Origin: Thelephora terrestris
Taxonomy: Eukaryota; Basidiomycota; Agaricomycetes; Thelephorales; Thelephoraceae
Length of the DNA: 64,000 nucleotides
Reading direction: 5' to 3'
Assembly (NCBI GenBank): GCA_015956445.1
Contig: WIUZ02000011.1
Location: 558,001 to 622,000, forward strand
Below are positions 1-14,810 of the stretch, in pieces. How positions within the stretch are numbered: position 1 is the stretch's first letter; every line of letters starts with the position of its first letter. Position numbers and translations under genes: made by a program. The notes under the pieces are model-generated. The model saw only the letters and a list, made by a program, of their open reading frames with translations. It ran no database searches and was not told the DNA's origin.

Positions 1-2
1 TG

Positions 3-237
3 GACAACGATAGAGCCGCGAATGGAGCGACGAAACCTGGGCAGAAGAAACCGAAGCTGAAGAAAGTAAACGAGCAGATCAAACCCCCCGAGTTGACGTA
101 TATCCCGAGGCTGTTGCCTATTTTCGTAGAATTGGTTCGCTGTGCCCATTCCTTTCGGATTTGGATGATCCCTCACACCTCTTTCTGATGGGTTGTAGGT
201 CTCGGATAACATTTCTCAGGTCATCAAGCGTGGTTGA
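3..237 (+). CDS. 3' end of an unrecognised protein-coding gene (5' end outside window)
   Basis: The reading frame is open from the window edge to a splice donor at 126, and resumes after a 73 nt intron (126-198, CTGAT branch-like site, TTGTAG acceptor) to a TGA at 235-237. The visible product is the last ~54 residues. It starts with a Lys/Pro-rich linker (GQKKPKLKKV) and ends in PELTYIPRLLPIF joined to VSDNISQVIKRG. I do not recognise the family. The joined frame and canonical splice signals make a real terminal exon likely. The alternative, reading through the intron, stops at 190 and is less attractive. Confidence 0.5.
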
Positions 238-930
238 TTCAAGTTACGATGGGTAACGTCGCTACCATCAAGGTGTGCGTCGGCGAACCTGCCTCTGTTG
301 GTAGGACGCTAATCCACTTCACAGACCCTCCTCTTCCCTAGTCTCCCTTACGACCCACAATGCTCGCACCTCTGTCTTATGTCCACCCACAGCGCGAATA
401 ATCTGATCCAGAAATTAGATCTTATCGTTTGTATCACCTCCCCAGAAATGTATCAACATGCATACGTAGTATTCGTTCATTTAATCTTTCTATACACGGA
501 ATTCCCCATGCCATTCCCTTGCTCCGAGCCTCGACGTAAAGATTGGGGCCTCAACATCGCTCACGATAGAAGGAAACACACTTCCGTATAGGTTTCCATC
601 TATGAAAAAAACGTGATCCGATTGCTTTTGCGTTTTCGTCGACTCTACTACATGTTACACCGAATGGGGGAGAGAGAAAAGATACTGGTGAAGGGGGGAA
701 AAACTATCCGATAGCATCTTGCAGTCGTAAGAGATGGGATGAAAGGCGGCTTCAATGAGGAAAAAAAAGAGCTCTGAGAGGTCCGGGGGACACGACCAAG
801 CCTGCGGTCGCAATGTCTGGGATCACGTCACGTATTCGTAGAATGGAACGATGGCGTAACGAACTCCGTACCGCTGGACGTAAGGACGTCCTACAGGTAA
901 GAGAAAAACGTGACCTTCGACCGACAGGGA
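238..930. other. Intergenic, convergent 3' ends
   Basis: This lies between the end of the left-edge gene and the stop of the NDR kinase. It probably holds the two 3' UTRs. The short open frames here have no recognisable content. Confidence 0.5.
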
Positions 931-3061
<2,131 letters not shown>

Positions 3062-3859
3062 GGTCGTGCGTGCGTGTCGTAGCGTCAAGTAGGATCACAA
3101 GAGGCTTCTCTTTGCGTCGGGGATGTGTCTTGTTTGGCCTTTGACGTGGCTGCGAATTCTAGACGTGAGGGTGACGGGTGTGAAGTGGGGAGCGCCGAGT
3201 TTCCGTGTTCCCGTCGATGAGCCTGAATCGTCAGGAAAGAGTACGTAGGGTATGGGAGGAGGGGAATGATGGTTGTTCAGGCCGTTGCCAGCTGTGTAAG
3301 AAAATGAAGAGTGCGTTTCAACCAGCGAGGGGTGCTTGTGGTCCGAAGGCGGGCCTGGTGCTTTCGGATTACTTCCCTCGGCTAAAACACCACTCACACA
3401 ACTTGGGGGGCTGCTTCACCGCGGCCATCTAGGGAACCGACCAAAGGAAGACTCAACGTTTTGACATTTTTCAGGTGCATTCGACAGGGTGATATATTGA
3501 TTTTAAAACAAATGTGAGTACTAAGGCCTAAGGCTCGGATCGCAGCAGAAGTTGTGCTACAAGCTACGTTACACAGGGTCAAAAGGTCGCAGGCAAGGTA
3601 TTCAAGTGGGTGCCAACAGCTTGAGCAAAGACGGAAATGGTGGGTAAAAAGTGATAAGGAGAGTGTATGGGGGTTGGTGAATTGGAGGGAACAAGACAAA
3701 AATAAATCAACAGAACGGAACAGAACCAGCGTCGCGCGTGAGTGGAAAAGATTGAAAAGAGAGGAGAGGCATGTCCGGCAGACGATAAAGATGCTAAACG
3801 GATTGAAATTTATAGCATAAATAAAGTTACGCCCGCAAGGCCAAACAGATAGCTGGGGC
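3062..3859. other. Intergenic between two minus-strand genes
   Basis: It should contain the NDR kinase promoter and 5' UTR and the 3' UTR of the proline-rich gene. A 165-codon minus-strand frame (3394-3891) overlaps the true terminal exon of the neighbour in another phase and looks non-coding. Confidence 0.5.
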
Positions 3860-5154
3860 CTAGCGGTTGGGATTGAAAGCTCCCCAACCACGGTTGGGAG
3901 CCAGATTCACCGGAGGGTTGGGATAATAGGACGAGTCGGTGGACATGACCGACATTGGTCGTTCCCGGCCCATGTTCATATCGGCGTTCATACCACCCGC
4001 GTTTCCCATGCCAGTAAAGTTGTTAAATGTTGCAGCATGATGGGGTCGGGGATGTTGAAGTTCTCTGTAGCCGAATCGTCAGTTTCGCGCAGTCATGGGG
4101 TTACCAAAGAAACGGCATTCACTGTTGATAGACTCCGTTGGGCCGATACGCCGGAGTGATTGCTGAGCGTTGGGGAACGGTCGAAAGATGGGCTGAGACT
4201 GCGGAGCTGCAGATTATTTATAGGCAATTGAGCACGGATCATTTAGAAGCAACAGGCGATGGAAGAGACGCACTTGTAGAATGCTGACGGGTCCACTCTC
4301 TCAGGCGTAGAATCGAGGCCAGGAGTGAAAGCAGACTTTGACTTGTAAGCAGACATGGGGTCGAAACCAACACGGCGCCCGGGCTGCCGATACTGGGGGC
4401 GCTGGGCTGGAGCCGGCGCAGGTCTTGGCCCGCCTCGATATTGGGTAGGTAGGGGTGGTGGTGGAGGGCGCATGCCCATATTGGTATTGGGACGAGAGTT
4501 CACCATTTGTGGTTGCGGTGGAAGAGCGGGGGGTTGATAAGACTCGGCAGATAGGACCGACATAGGAGACGATGGACGTGAGTTCCCCGGGACATAGCTC
4601 ATTACCACCTCGTCGTACTGTGGACCATCGTAAGATGGCCCGACAGCCTCGAACATCGGAGGTGGAGTTCTTCGTCCCACACTTAGTACAGAGAAGGACC
4701 TGGAGAGGGATGCCCCTCCATCGGACGATGCTGCTGGTCCGCCAGCAAAATTGTCAGACTGGTACGAGCTCGCCTCGACTGCCTTCTGATAGGCAGCAGT
4801 CTGACTTTTCTTGACGATCCGAAGGGGACGGACAGCGGGCTCTTCCTGCGGGGGCGGGGGCGGCGATGGGGGTCTCGGACCCTTTTCCTTGGGGTACTGG
4901 TGGGCGGTCACGGGCGGAAGACTAGGAGCAGACGAGGAGGAAGAGCTGTCCTCAGGAGTACGGGAGTTGGCCTCGAATTTTGCCTCATCCCATTCCTCCC
5001 ATAGATTTTCAAGGGGATCACTTTGCAGAGACGCCTGGATTCCCTGCTGGGTCTTCTGGTCAAAAGTCTCTTGTGTGAGCTCATATGCAGGAGGGGGAGG
5101 TTCATCGGACGCTTGGGGGTCAAACATGCTGGAGGGGATGGGCGTCGTCGTCAA
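3860..5154 (-). CDS. Proline-rich, largely disordered PPxY protein, function unknown
   Basis: Three exons (4274-5154, 4123-4206, 3860-4064) give 389 aa. The joins are supported by an open joined frame and by the end GWGAFNPNR. The N-terminus has a PPPPAY motif about 20 residues in, a possible ligand for WW domains such as those of Rsp5-type ubiquitin ligases. It is followed by an acidic/aromatic stretch (LENLWEEWDEAKF), a poly-Ser run and several poly-Pro runs. The C-terminal half is rich in Asn, Met and Gly. There are no membrane segments and no catalytic motif. The composition suggests a scaffold or adaptor; that is inference. The start ATG is the first in frame and directly precedes the conserved-looking N-terminus. 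Confidence 0.75.
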
Positions 5155-5603
5155 CTGAGGTAGTGGTGAAGTAACAGTGGGAGGATTAGCTCGATCCTAA
5201 ATGGACTTTGAGGCATGGGAAAAATCACAGCCCAATGGCAAATCAAATCACGCTAGGTCACGCATCAGCACAGACCATTCAAAATATGTAAAAGTGTGAC
5301 GTGGATGTCACACGGAGCACTCCAAGCAGCTGACGGCAGGGGGCCGGAGTGGGGCCGGCCAGAGAAGTGGTCACGTGCAAGCGGCGAGCATGCCGAGATG
5401 CCGAGATGCGGCAGGATTGAATCTCTGCTTGGCGTCCTTATTGACCGCCGTCCCTGAAGAGGGAAGAGTTGGCTCGGTGCTGTCGTTATAAGATCCTCTT
5501 CCGACAGCCGCCATTCGGTGAGTTTAGCTTTTCTTTACCCGACCACGACGACGGTGACTACAGCTGGATAGTCAGGTCTCCACCCCATCTTCCTCGGCAA
5601 AAG
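5155..5603. promoter_or_regulatory. Divergent intergenic region with a CACGTG box
   Basis: About 450 bp separate two divergent genes, so both promoters must lie here. A palindromic CACGTG (5372-5377), the core site for fungal bHLH factors, lies near the middle beside GC-rich repeats of GGGGCCGG type. Which gene it serves cannot be told. Confidence 0.35.
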
Positions 5604-6695
5604 ATGCCTCGACTATCCAGGTCCGTCTTCGGCCCTTTCTCTCGTAGGGGTTACTCTCAAATCATTCGTTACTTCAGTCCCGCTAGATCCACCGCCCTCT
5701 TCATATCGACTTCCGGTTGTATCGTCAACCTCCTTCTCGCCCTCAAGTTCAACTCTCTTTGGAGCTCACTCAACGCTGCCGAACCAGAATCCGAGTGGGA
5801 AGGCTCGCTCGATTCTTGGAGTGGCGAAAGCCTCACTCTCCTTTGGGGTCTCCTTTCCTGCTATTTCGCTGCCGAAGCCGTCTCTTCCTTGGTCGGTTTC
5901 ATTGGTATTGTCAAGGTACGCAATGCCCGGAGAGGGGGAGTTGTGGGCTGACGCACTGACTTTCATCCAGAACATCCCCTCATTTGTCAGATTTTGTCGC
6001 GACTACTCCATTGCCGATCTTTTCTTTGTCATCTTTGCTGCTATCTCCGGAGCTTATGTTATCTCGAACAACACCTCAATTCGGACTGGTCTGTGCGAGG
6101 ATGTTTCGAGCCAACCGGACTTTATTCGTGATTTGGCCGATATGGGCTTCAATTTGGAGAATTGCGAGGTGTGGTTCGAGCGAGCGGTGATTGGATTGAT
6201 GACTCTGAGCGCAGCCGTCATCATTATCCGAGTGAGTCGTATCATTTCCGTCGTCCGCACCCCGAAGGATTCTCAGCGCCGTTTGGTTGCCGTCGTTTTA
6301 CGCTGCAGGTCCACTTCGTGATCGCCATCTCCAGCTATTACTCGCAACTCTCCCGCTCTCGATCGTCGTCAACGTCGACGACGTATACAGCGTTACGTCC
6401 GACGGGGAACGAATCGCTCCATCGTATCTATCTTTTGCCAACGCCGACCAGCTCGGCATCGTCGCGCTCTGCGGACGGGAAGCCCGAGATGTACGTTTAC
6501 TCTCCTGTCCCACTCAGCTCCTTGTCGGAGGTACAAACGAGAGAAATGAAGGCCGCCGAGGCGTGGATCTCTCACACAGAACCTTCCCCACGGTCCTCTC
6601 ATCGGTCGTCTCATAGACACCACCACTCCGGGAGGATAAGCCTCCCTGTCCGTTCGGAAGAGGGAGTACCACCGAAATACGAGAAGTTCCGTTAG
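5604..6695 (+). CDS. Four-transmembrane protein with serine-rich cytosolic tail, function unknown
   Basis: Three exons (5604-5915, 5971-6231, 6309-6695) give 319 aa. Introns of 55 and 77 nt have clean GT-AG ends and phase 0. Hydrophobic segments are near residues 33-53, 72-100, 115-135 and 180-215, the last crossing the second splice junction (AAVIIIR/VHFVIAISS). Loop 3-4 has paired cysteines (GLCEDV, LENCEVWF), so a lumenal or extracellular disulfide is possible. The tail has many Ser/Thr and His residues (SSHRSSHRHHHSGR) and ends PPKYEKFR. The tetraspanin-like layout of four TMs with a cysteine loop is seen in many fungal membrane proteins, but I cannot place it in a family. An upstream in-frame ATG (5469) exists; the chosen ATG is followed directly by a basic, short N-terminus. 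Confidence 0.8.
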
Positions 6696-7531
6696 CCGTC
6701 GCGTCTTGGACTTTTGTGATCAGTGTTATATTTTATCAGTCACGTATATCCTGTGTTCTCTCTCCCTCTACCTCGATTGTACTTGCGTTCAGTTGTCGAT
6801 GACCATTTTCATATGTTATGTATGTACACCATTGGCGTTTTCTTTGCCCTCGTGTTGACGCAGACAGGTCGACGGCGTACGTCATTTTGTTGCCTGGACT
6901 TTGTTGGACACTTGATCCTGGGCGGAGCGTTCACCACACACGATGTTTGATAGACAATCTAAAGTGACGGGTCGTCTAGATACTTATTGTCACTCGTACG
7001 AAATCTCTCGCGAACGCTCCGACACCGGGCCATGATGAGAAGAGACGGTCTCCTGCTCGACCTACGCCCTGCAGCGCACGTGGATGGATTGGCGCGCGCC
7101 TACGACAGGCCTAGACCGACAAGTTCTGCACAAACGAGTAAATATGTCGATCGACTTTCCTGGATAAGTACTATTACTTACTATAAGACCTATGTGCATC
7201 CAGCACTTTTGAAATCGCTGTCGTTCAGCTGTCAGTCTCGCCAGGGGGTGCTTCAACGCTCTTGCGGCCTTAAATATCCACAGACCCCGTCAAGACGTCT
7301 CCTGAATATATACACCGCGCGCCCAAGACTCCTTCTCCCCGCATCGTCCCTCCCTCCTTCCTCAAAGCACCTCTTTAACCCGACGGGGTCGTGCCGCATT
7401 CCCGCCCGCTGTTTCCCGAAGGACCGGGACACAGGAGGGGCTACACACCGACCCTAATCGCAAACTTTGAACCCCTTTTTCGTGCGATCCTCTTCCGATA
7501 CCCACGACTCACGAACCAATACTTCCGAGTC
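6696..7531. other. Intergenic, tandem plus-strand genes
   Basis: It contains the 3' UTR of the four-TM gene and the promoter and 5' UTR of the OFD1 gene. No coding signal or structured RNA was seen. Confidence 0.5.
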
Positions 7532-10105
7532 ATGGATCGAAAACGAGGATCCCGATCTCGTTCTCCTCAACATAAACGACAAAAGGTCGCACACGATGCA
7601 ACCCCCCGCTCACCACCGACCGCCAAAGCGGAGGGCGCCAAGAAGGCCGGAACAGACACTTGCGCAGAGAACCTCGCTGCCGGTCTTTTGATCGAGGAGA
7701 ACATACAGAGGTTGAGAAAGGAGTACGCGAACAACGAGCCGTTCAAGTACGCCAGGGTCCAGACGCTCTTCCAAGATGATCTGTTGAAGAAAGTGAAGGA
7801 GGAGTGTCTAGCCCATCTCAGCTTTACCGAGAAAGAGACCGACATTTATAGGGTAAGTGGCGCACCCGTTCCTTCTACAATTCACAATCTCGCCTCCTTT
7901 TTTGGTTCTTTACGTGTCTGTGGGTGCATTTCCTCCCGCACCTCTGACCCGGGCGGCGATGGCGAAGGTCGATTTCTGCTCTTCTCCCCTTGATTTTTCT
8001 CACGAGCGGACCCTCGCTCGTAATTTCCCCTCTAATTGAAAGCTAGGAGCGCTTGTTACCAACCTATGCTTACTGACTCCGATATCCATCATAGGTCAAC
8101 CAAACCGGTGATCTCGCCTCCCTCAATTATCTTACCAAGGAACAGCTCGCTCTTTTCCCGAGCCTTCTTGCCCTCCGCAACACCTTGTACTCTGAGGACT
8201 TCCGCGACTTCTTACGGAAGGTCACAGGATGTGGTCCTTTATCTGGTTCAAAGCAGGACATGTCTGTGAACACATACACGAAGGGGTGCTACCTGCTAAA
8301 TCACGACGACGTCATTGGGACCCGTCGAGTTTCCTACATCCTGTACATGCCCTTGCCTTACGGGAAACCGTGGAAGTCAGAGTACGGAGGCGCTCTGGAG
8401 CTGTACCCTGTCGTTGAAGGCACAGCCGAACCTCAGCCTGCCCCCAGTAAATCTATACCACCCAGCTGGAACCAATTCATCTTCTTTGAAGTGCAACCTG
8501 GCAGGAGTCACCATTCCGTGGAAGAGGTTGTGGTCGAAGAAGGCCCTGAGGGGTATCAAAGGTTAAGTGTTAGCGGTTGGTTTCATGCCGCACAACCTGG
8601 GGAACCCGGATACGAAGGGGAGGGCAAAGATGTGACAATGAAGAGCACTCGTGAACAGCTGGTAAGTTGGTTCCTTGTTGTGGTATTCCCCGTCAAAGCG
8701 TTTACGATTTCTTTCGATAGTATACAGCCGCATCCGCTCTGAAGGAATACTCAGAAGACACCGAAATTCCAGCTCCCACTGTGGAATTTTCACGGGAGCA
8801 CCTGTCCCTTCTTTCCGAGTTCATCAATCCGGTCTACCTCCAGCCCCGGCTTGTCTGTAACCTTGCTCTCCGGCTAAAACAAGAAGGGTCTCTCGAGCTA
8901 CACTCCTTTCTCAACGGCGCTCTTGCACAAAAGCTCAAGAGGGCGCTACTCGAGGCCGACTCACGGGACGGGATCGGTGATCCGGAACGTCAAGGAAGGA
9001 TTCCATCTCATCAGGCCGGGGTCAACGACTGCTGGGAACTCAAGGGACCGCCCAGTCGATACCGATACCTCATCCTCAAACCGCAACCCGAATCAACGAT
9101 CGAGTACGTCTTCCCCAGATCGGAGCAGACTTCACCGGATCAGATCATACGGAGCGTCGCCGAAGAGCTGTTCAAGAGCAACGCGTTCAGGGCGTGGCTG
9201 ATGATGATCACGACGTACCTACCAGTCAGTTACGATGTTGAGGCGAGGAGGTTCAGGCCCGGGTTGGATTATACGTTGGCGACGTCGGATAAGGAGACGC
9301 GGTTGGATGTCGTGCTTGGGTTGACCCCGCCTCCGCCCACCCTGGATTCTGCCGCCAAGGCTGGGAAGAAGGGCAAGGGGAAAGGGAAATTGAAAAACGT
9401 TTCTACTGAAGATCAGGATTTTTGGCCTGTTGAATGGGGTGGTTCTGATGTGAGTTTTATGCCTTGAAATCATTTTGTGTTTTTATCTTCTTGCCCATCG
9501 CTGTTGCCGATGCATGATCCTGTTGCGGCATCGCACTTCGCGTCAAGATCCGGCCGACGCTCTATTTGAATTTTAAGCGATCCTTTCGTCACCACCTGCG
9601 CCCACACGGGAAGCGTGCGATCCCGCACGATCTACCCGCCTTTGCTGTCCCTCACTGCCTCGGATTTGATGCTCACGTCCCCTAATTGTTTTCTACGTAG
9701 ACTTGGCGAGCTCCAGATGAAGAGGGCGACCCAGCTGTTTACCAAACGGGGTACACAAAAAGTACCGCTTCGTCAGAACCTGGGCCTTCGTCATCCCCCG
9801 ACGGCACTTTCACAACATCCAAGCATTATGAGGCGAGATCCGGAGACGAAGAGGAGGGCGAAGAGGACACCGTGCTGTTCTTTTCCCTGCCCGGTTTCAA
9901 TAAGCTTGTGTTGGCGTTGAGGGATCCGGGGGTGCTGAGGTTCGTGAGCTACTTGTCGGCCGCTGGGCAGGGGTCGAGGTGGGATGTGAGTGCGCAGTAT
10001 GAGATGGGGATGGTTGAGGAGGGGTATTCGGATGATGAAGAGGAGTATGAGGAGGACGAGGATCAGGTTATGGAGGATGAGGAAGATGGTGATGAAGAAC
10101 GATGA
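7532..10105 (+). CDS. OFD1: 2-oxoglutarate/Fe(II) prolyl hydroxylase, OFD1/TPA1 family
   Basis: Four exons (7532-7852, 8095-8661, 8721-9449, 9701-10105) give 673 aa. The N-terminal catalytic half carries the iron ligands H177 and D179 in LLNHDDVIGTRRVSYILY, a distal His (H246/H247 in GRSHHSVEEV) and the 2OG-binding Arg in QRLSVSGWFH. A second, degenerate double-stranded beta-helix region follows, then a very acidic tail (EEEYEEDEDQVMEDEED). Family knowledge: yeast Tpa1 and S. pombe Ofd1 hydroxylate a proline of ribosomal protein uS12; Ofd1 also links oxygen to SREBP (Sre1) degradation, and Tpa1 affects translation termination. A Lys-rich linker (GKKGKGKGKLKN) before the last intron and the 242 and 251 nt introns are unusual for the window. 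Confidence 0.93.
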
Positions 10106-11576
10106 GGCCGTTTCACGGGGTGGTCGGGTGTCTCAACTTCCCACATTCTACAGGGCGGGACAAGTTCATTCTCACAAACTCGGCGTGTTAAGCGTCCGCA
10201 TCCAATTCCTAGTGTACATCTCGCCATACGGCCCATCGCCAAGCTGCTTTCTGTCTCTTTTCCTTTACATGTCGGTAGTTACAAAAGGATCGCTCGTATG
10301 AATTACATACGGGCAACGCGGGAACCTCAGCCGCTGAAAACTCAAGATCAGTTCGCGCACTCTCCGTCTCGCCTCCCCCGTCTCCCCCTGGTGCCGATGA
10401 ATCGTTCCAAAGTCCATGCGGAAATCGACCGGTCTCGTGGGTAGAGCAGGGCCAGTACCAGGCTACGGGCCTAACACCAACCAGGAGAGTGCCTGACTTA
10501 CTGCGACCAATGAGACCTGGACCCCACAGACGCGCTGGTCGGTTTGTATTTGGTTTCATTCAGATGGGTGGGCAGGTATCCATAAATCCACTGTTGTCGA
10601 TGAGGACATGGTGTTGTCTATAGGTCCATGATTTACAACGTTGAGCATCGACTTGCCCGAATCGTTGATGACACGAGGCTACACCATGGACGTATCCGAG
10701 CGAAACGCTGAGCAGCTCCGCAACTCCCGCGCGGAGATGTTTTACAGCGACCATGCTTTTCCTTCTGGTCATCAGAGGCTACTAGACGAGGATGGTGAAC
10801 GTCGCAGACTTACGGCGCCGTTCAGCATTAACTGTGAATCACAAATCGAGAAGATCCACAAAACGGAGAGAAATTCACGTTCCGAGGCTTGGCGTTGCCG
10901 GCGCGATCGGTAATTTGGAACTCCGAAACCTACGCTTAACTGAAACTCGGCCAGCTACGCTACAGTGGCGCTTTGCTCAAAAGTGTGGTGGCTATCTCTA
11001 GTGCTCACCATTACCATTAAACACTGCGACACAGCCCACCGTACAGGGGGGATAAATCTTAAACCGAAACGCGGATGGGGTGAGGGCATGCGCACCATCG
11101 GGGCTCGTGCTAATAGCGTGGGTGCCGAGACATGCCTGCCACGGTGCTGGGCTCCGTCCGAGAACGAAAAAACGTGAGTGTGTTATCGAAAAGCGAGCCA
11201 TGGCTTTGCAAACGGCATTGTTTGTGCCAGAGGTCTCAAACTCTCTGACAGTCCCTTATGAGCATCGCAAAATTCAATGGAGGTGGATCGTGACAAGGTC
11301 ACAAGCTATCCCATACACTTTTGATGGGTGTCCACGCGACTCGTGCGCGACCCTACTCATCTGGGCTGCACTCTCCCCTATCGCCCTTGGATCACCCACC
11401 ACCATGCCCACACCGGATGGTCCTAGAACGGAGCAAGATGCCCTGCCCCCGAATGAGAAACCATCCTTGGACATAAACCACAACAATCATGATGGCGGCG
11501 GACAATCACCTGTCAATAAAATCTCCGCCGGCCCCACTGAAAGGCATGTTGACACCGAATTCGTTAAACTCGACCC
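10106..11576. other. Long intergenic region at the start of the accessory block
   Basis: Nearly 1.5 kb without a supported gene. Near its end an ATG frame (11404-11579) has NEKPSLDINHNNHDGGGQSP, which resembles the first exon of DUF6535 gene 2. It may be a decayed or alternatively spliced first exon of DUF6535 gene 1. No GT-AG pair with the right phase and a normal intron size joins it. Confidence 0.45.
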
Positions 11577-14500
11577 ATGACCTTGTTCACCAGTGCTACG
11601 GATGCATCCACTAGTGGCAATACAAGAAAAGAGGATGAGACACGTCAGTTAGCGAGGTTCGTACCACACGTGTTTGTCGATTGTTTCTCACCTGAGTTGG
11701 ACAGAATTCTCGCAGATACGCTCGAAAATAGCCTTGTGGAGCTCCGAAGATACGAGGAGGCGAGAATCTCTCAGTAAGCTGGCGACGAGCCCTCAGGGTG
11801 GCACGCATTTACGCTGATCGTAGGTTTCAACAAGAACTTTCAGCATCTCGTCAAGGGGAGGAGGACCGGCTTGCTCGGTTAGTGTTATCTCAGGCCCTGC
11901 AAGGCATTCTTTATCATCGAGCCAGCACCGTCTTGCTCTAGGTTGATGGAGACAATAGCGACACTGAACCCGCAGAAGCTCAAGACCGATCCAGCGACAA
12001 ACTTTTGGACCGTCTACAAGAAAGTCGCTGACGAATATGACGACGATCTGCTCAATAAACACGTCGGAGACCTGGACGCGTCTCTGCTATTCGTGAGCAT
12101 TTTCACGTCCCTTCCACGGCTCGTGTCCCGTCAACCCCGTTCGTTTTCTGTGACAGGCGGGTCTGTTCTCTGCAGTCGCGACAACCTTCATTGTCCAAAT
12201 CATTCCATCGGCCCAACCAAACCCCTTCGACATCACGAACGCTCTGCTACTTCGAATATTGCAGCATAACGATTCGTTTGGTGGATCCGACCCGCTGGCG
12301 CCCATCATGAACGTTTCCCCTGGTGTTGTCCAAGCTCAGTCAATCCTGTTTGCCAGTTTGGCTGTCACTTTATTCGTGGCCTTCGTTGCAGTTTTGGGGA
12401 AACAGTGGATCTTATATTACACACGGGGCTCGACGTGGGGGAACATCGTCGATCGAGGGAAGGAACGCCAACGGAAGCTCGCGGGGCTTCAGAAGTGGGG
12501 ACTACATCTTATCCTGGAGTCGCTACCCGTTTTGTTGCAATTAGCGCTCCTCCTTTTCGGCATTGGCCTTGGCGTCTATCTCTGGGATCTCGACATTTCT
12601 GCCGCAGTCGTGGTGCTGGTGGTCACCTGTTTCGGCGCCACTTTTTACGGCTTTATCACAATATCTGCGACGATCTGGAGAGATTGTCCATTCCAAACGC
12701 CTTTATCAATCCTAATTCCGAAGGCGCCCCTGTTGGCGAGGAAAATCACCACGCTCGCTCGTTCTTGGATGAGGCGAAGGACCAAAGCACTCCTGTCCCG
12801 GTTCCAAAAATGGTTGACAGATCACCTTCGTCGGCGTGGTTTTGCGCGGCAGCCTCACCAACGGGCCCGCCGATTACAAACGCAAGACCAGACCGGTGGA
12901 GACGTCTACATGGCTCTTTCACACCCCGTATTTTGGAGGGACGATCCACTTTTCACTTCCACCGAGCAGAAGGATGTTGCAGCTTCTGCAGGATTTTGGT
13001 TGTTAGAGAACTCCACCGATTTTTCAGCCGCCTCCGCCGTTGCTGCGGTGTTCTCGAAATTCCAATGGCCATCTCATCAACTTTCCCCGACTGCGCTGAT
13101 TCGATTCCGTGACACCTACGTGGAGTGTTTTCGGGCACCCAAGCTCAATAGGTCCACTCGCCTAAGGGCCCTTCAGTCCGCCGCCGCCTACTACGTCCTG
13201 TATCACACACAACTGATTTGGAGTATCTGGAAGGGCCTCGACGTTGAGGTATCAAGCCTTGTTTCCGATCACCCTCCCGACCTCTTCCTCCACAAGCACA
13301 GCGAGGAGTGGAATGGAGATGACGTGTTTGAATACCTTCTCCACATCGAAGATCGCTCAGAACCCGTGACATCGGCGCGGTTCTTATCCTATATTGCTCC
13401 CTACTGGTTTTGCGGAGACTCGGATTCTGCCGTTCGGTTCCGGCCGAGCCGTTTGCAGACTTTGTATGAGCTTGTCGCTGTGTTGGAAAGTTCCCAGGCA
13501 CTGGATCCAGCGACTCTGACGGATTGCGTGCTCTGCGTAGGAGCGGCTATGGACTTTCCTTTGCACCCGGAGGATTTGATTCGGGTCGACAAAAGGTGTG
13601 TTCGCTCGCTCACATGTCGACGGTGGAATTGACTGGGGATAGTGACTACCTTCAACCGACCTTCAAATTGGTGGTCGAACGTATTCACGGAGTGGCCTTG
13701 TCTACCGAAGGGCGTTGCCGCCACTTTACTAGAACATCGCTGGAAATCCTTCTACACCTTGCCAAGAAGACACCGTTCTCCCTCGTTGATGTTGCGTGGA
13801 TAAACAAACTCTTGGAGCTGGCTGCGGTAGGGAAGATGAACGACGTGGTGTTCGTTATGTTCCTCAGGCTCTGCGCACTGAGAATGGAAATCGATGATGC
13901 GGAGGATGAGGAACCGCAAGGTCACTTCGACGCCCAAGGTGGTGAGATGGACCGTCATCCCCCCGGAGGAGCTGTGGCGTCTGTAGAACCCACTCCGGAG
14001 TATACCCTTCTCACTACGATTTCGAGGAATGTCAAGATCTGTAGCGGCCGTAAAGAAGGGTGGCAAGACGGAGCCGTGTATGGCGGGCTAATCGCGATCA
14101 GGGATATTCGTCAGCTGCGATCTCTCATCCCTGATGTCGGCTTCATCAAGACGTTGGCCGAAGCGATGGAGAAGGACAAGCCATTCGGCGTCAGGAGAGC
14201 AGCTTACGATGTCGTTCAGGTAGCCCAGGTTGGATGGCTTAAGTCGTCGGATTTAGAGTTTCGCGAGGTCCTCATCAATCACGATCTCCCGAGGAAGCTA
14301 CACGGCGTTATGCTCGAAACTCGCCGTTCCGATCACCAAGTTTCGTTCCTCAAGATGATGGAAATCCTATCCCATGACAGGTTTTCGCACTCCTACCTTA
14401 GAGAAGCCATGGACATCTGGCTGGATTTCCGCCACGAAGGATCGCACCTGGTTACTCAAATCCTCCGTCGTGTGGGCGAGATATCACCCCTGGAGTATGA

Positions 14501-14810
14501 TAGCAACTTCCCTTTCGATAGCCTCCTAGTCAAAATGGTGGAGGACGAATGGGCGCGAGTTCCAGCACGTCGAGCGATGGACCTCTCCGTTGATCTACTT
14601 ATGCCACTCGCGGAGGTCACGGCCCAGCTCAAGGAAATATTGTTCACTGAAAACGATCGACGGGCAGTTTTGGCAGTGGTTGAGCAAGTGATACCGTCCT
14701 TGGCGAGGCGGCGCGATGCTGGCTACGAGGGACCGGGGGAAGATATATCTGATATAATCGATCGCCTTCGAGTTTGCTTAGGGAAAACCACAACGTCAAC
14801 TAGTGGTTGA
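11577..14810 (+). CDS. DUF6535-family multi-pass membrane protein, copy 1
   Basis: Exons 11577-11773, 11824-11877, 11942-12092, 12157-13595 and 13643-14810 give 1002 aa. The DUF6535 region starts near 105 (TDPATNFWTVYKKVADEYDD) and has TM segments at AGLFSAVATTFIVQII, ILFASLAVTLFVAFVAVLGK, ESLPVLLQLALLLFGIGL and an adjacent VVVLVVTCFGATFYGFI. The C-terminal ~600 residues are cytosolic-looking alpha-helical repeats. The family is expanded in Agaricomycetes and has no known function. Intron positions and most residues match the minus-strand copy at 38778-42056, for example the LIRVDK/SDY junction. The 5' end is uncertain: the upstream exon equivalent has no usable acceptor here, so I start at the first in-frame ATG of the conserved part. 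Confidence 0.85.

Noticed and set aside
3394-3891. 165-codon minus-strand frame with hydrophobic segments
   Set aside because: It overlaps the real last exon of the PPxY gene in another phase and otherwise lies in UTR; no conserved motif.
11404-11579. First exon of DUF6535 gene 1 starting at MPTPDGP
   Set aside because: It resembles the first exon of gene 2, but all possible donors give the wrong phase for the only acceptor and introns would be under 50 nt; kept as a note, not in the model.
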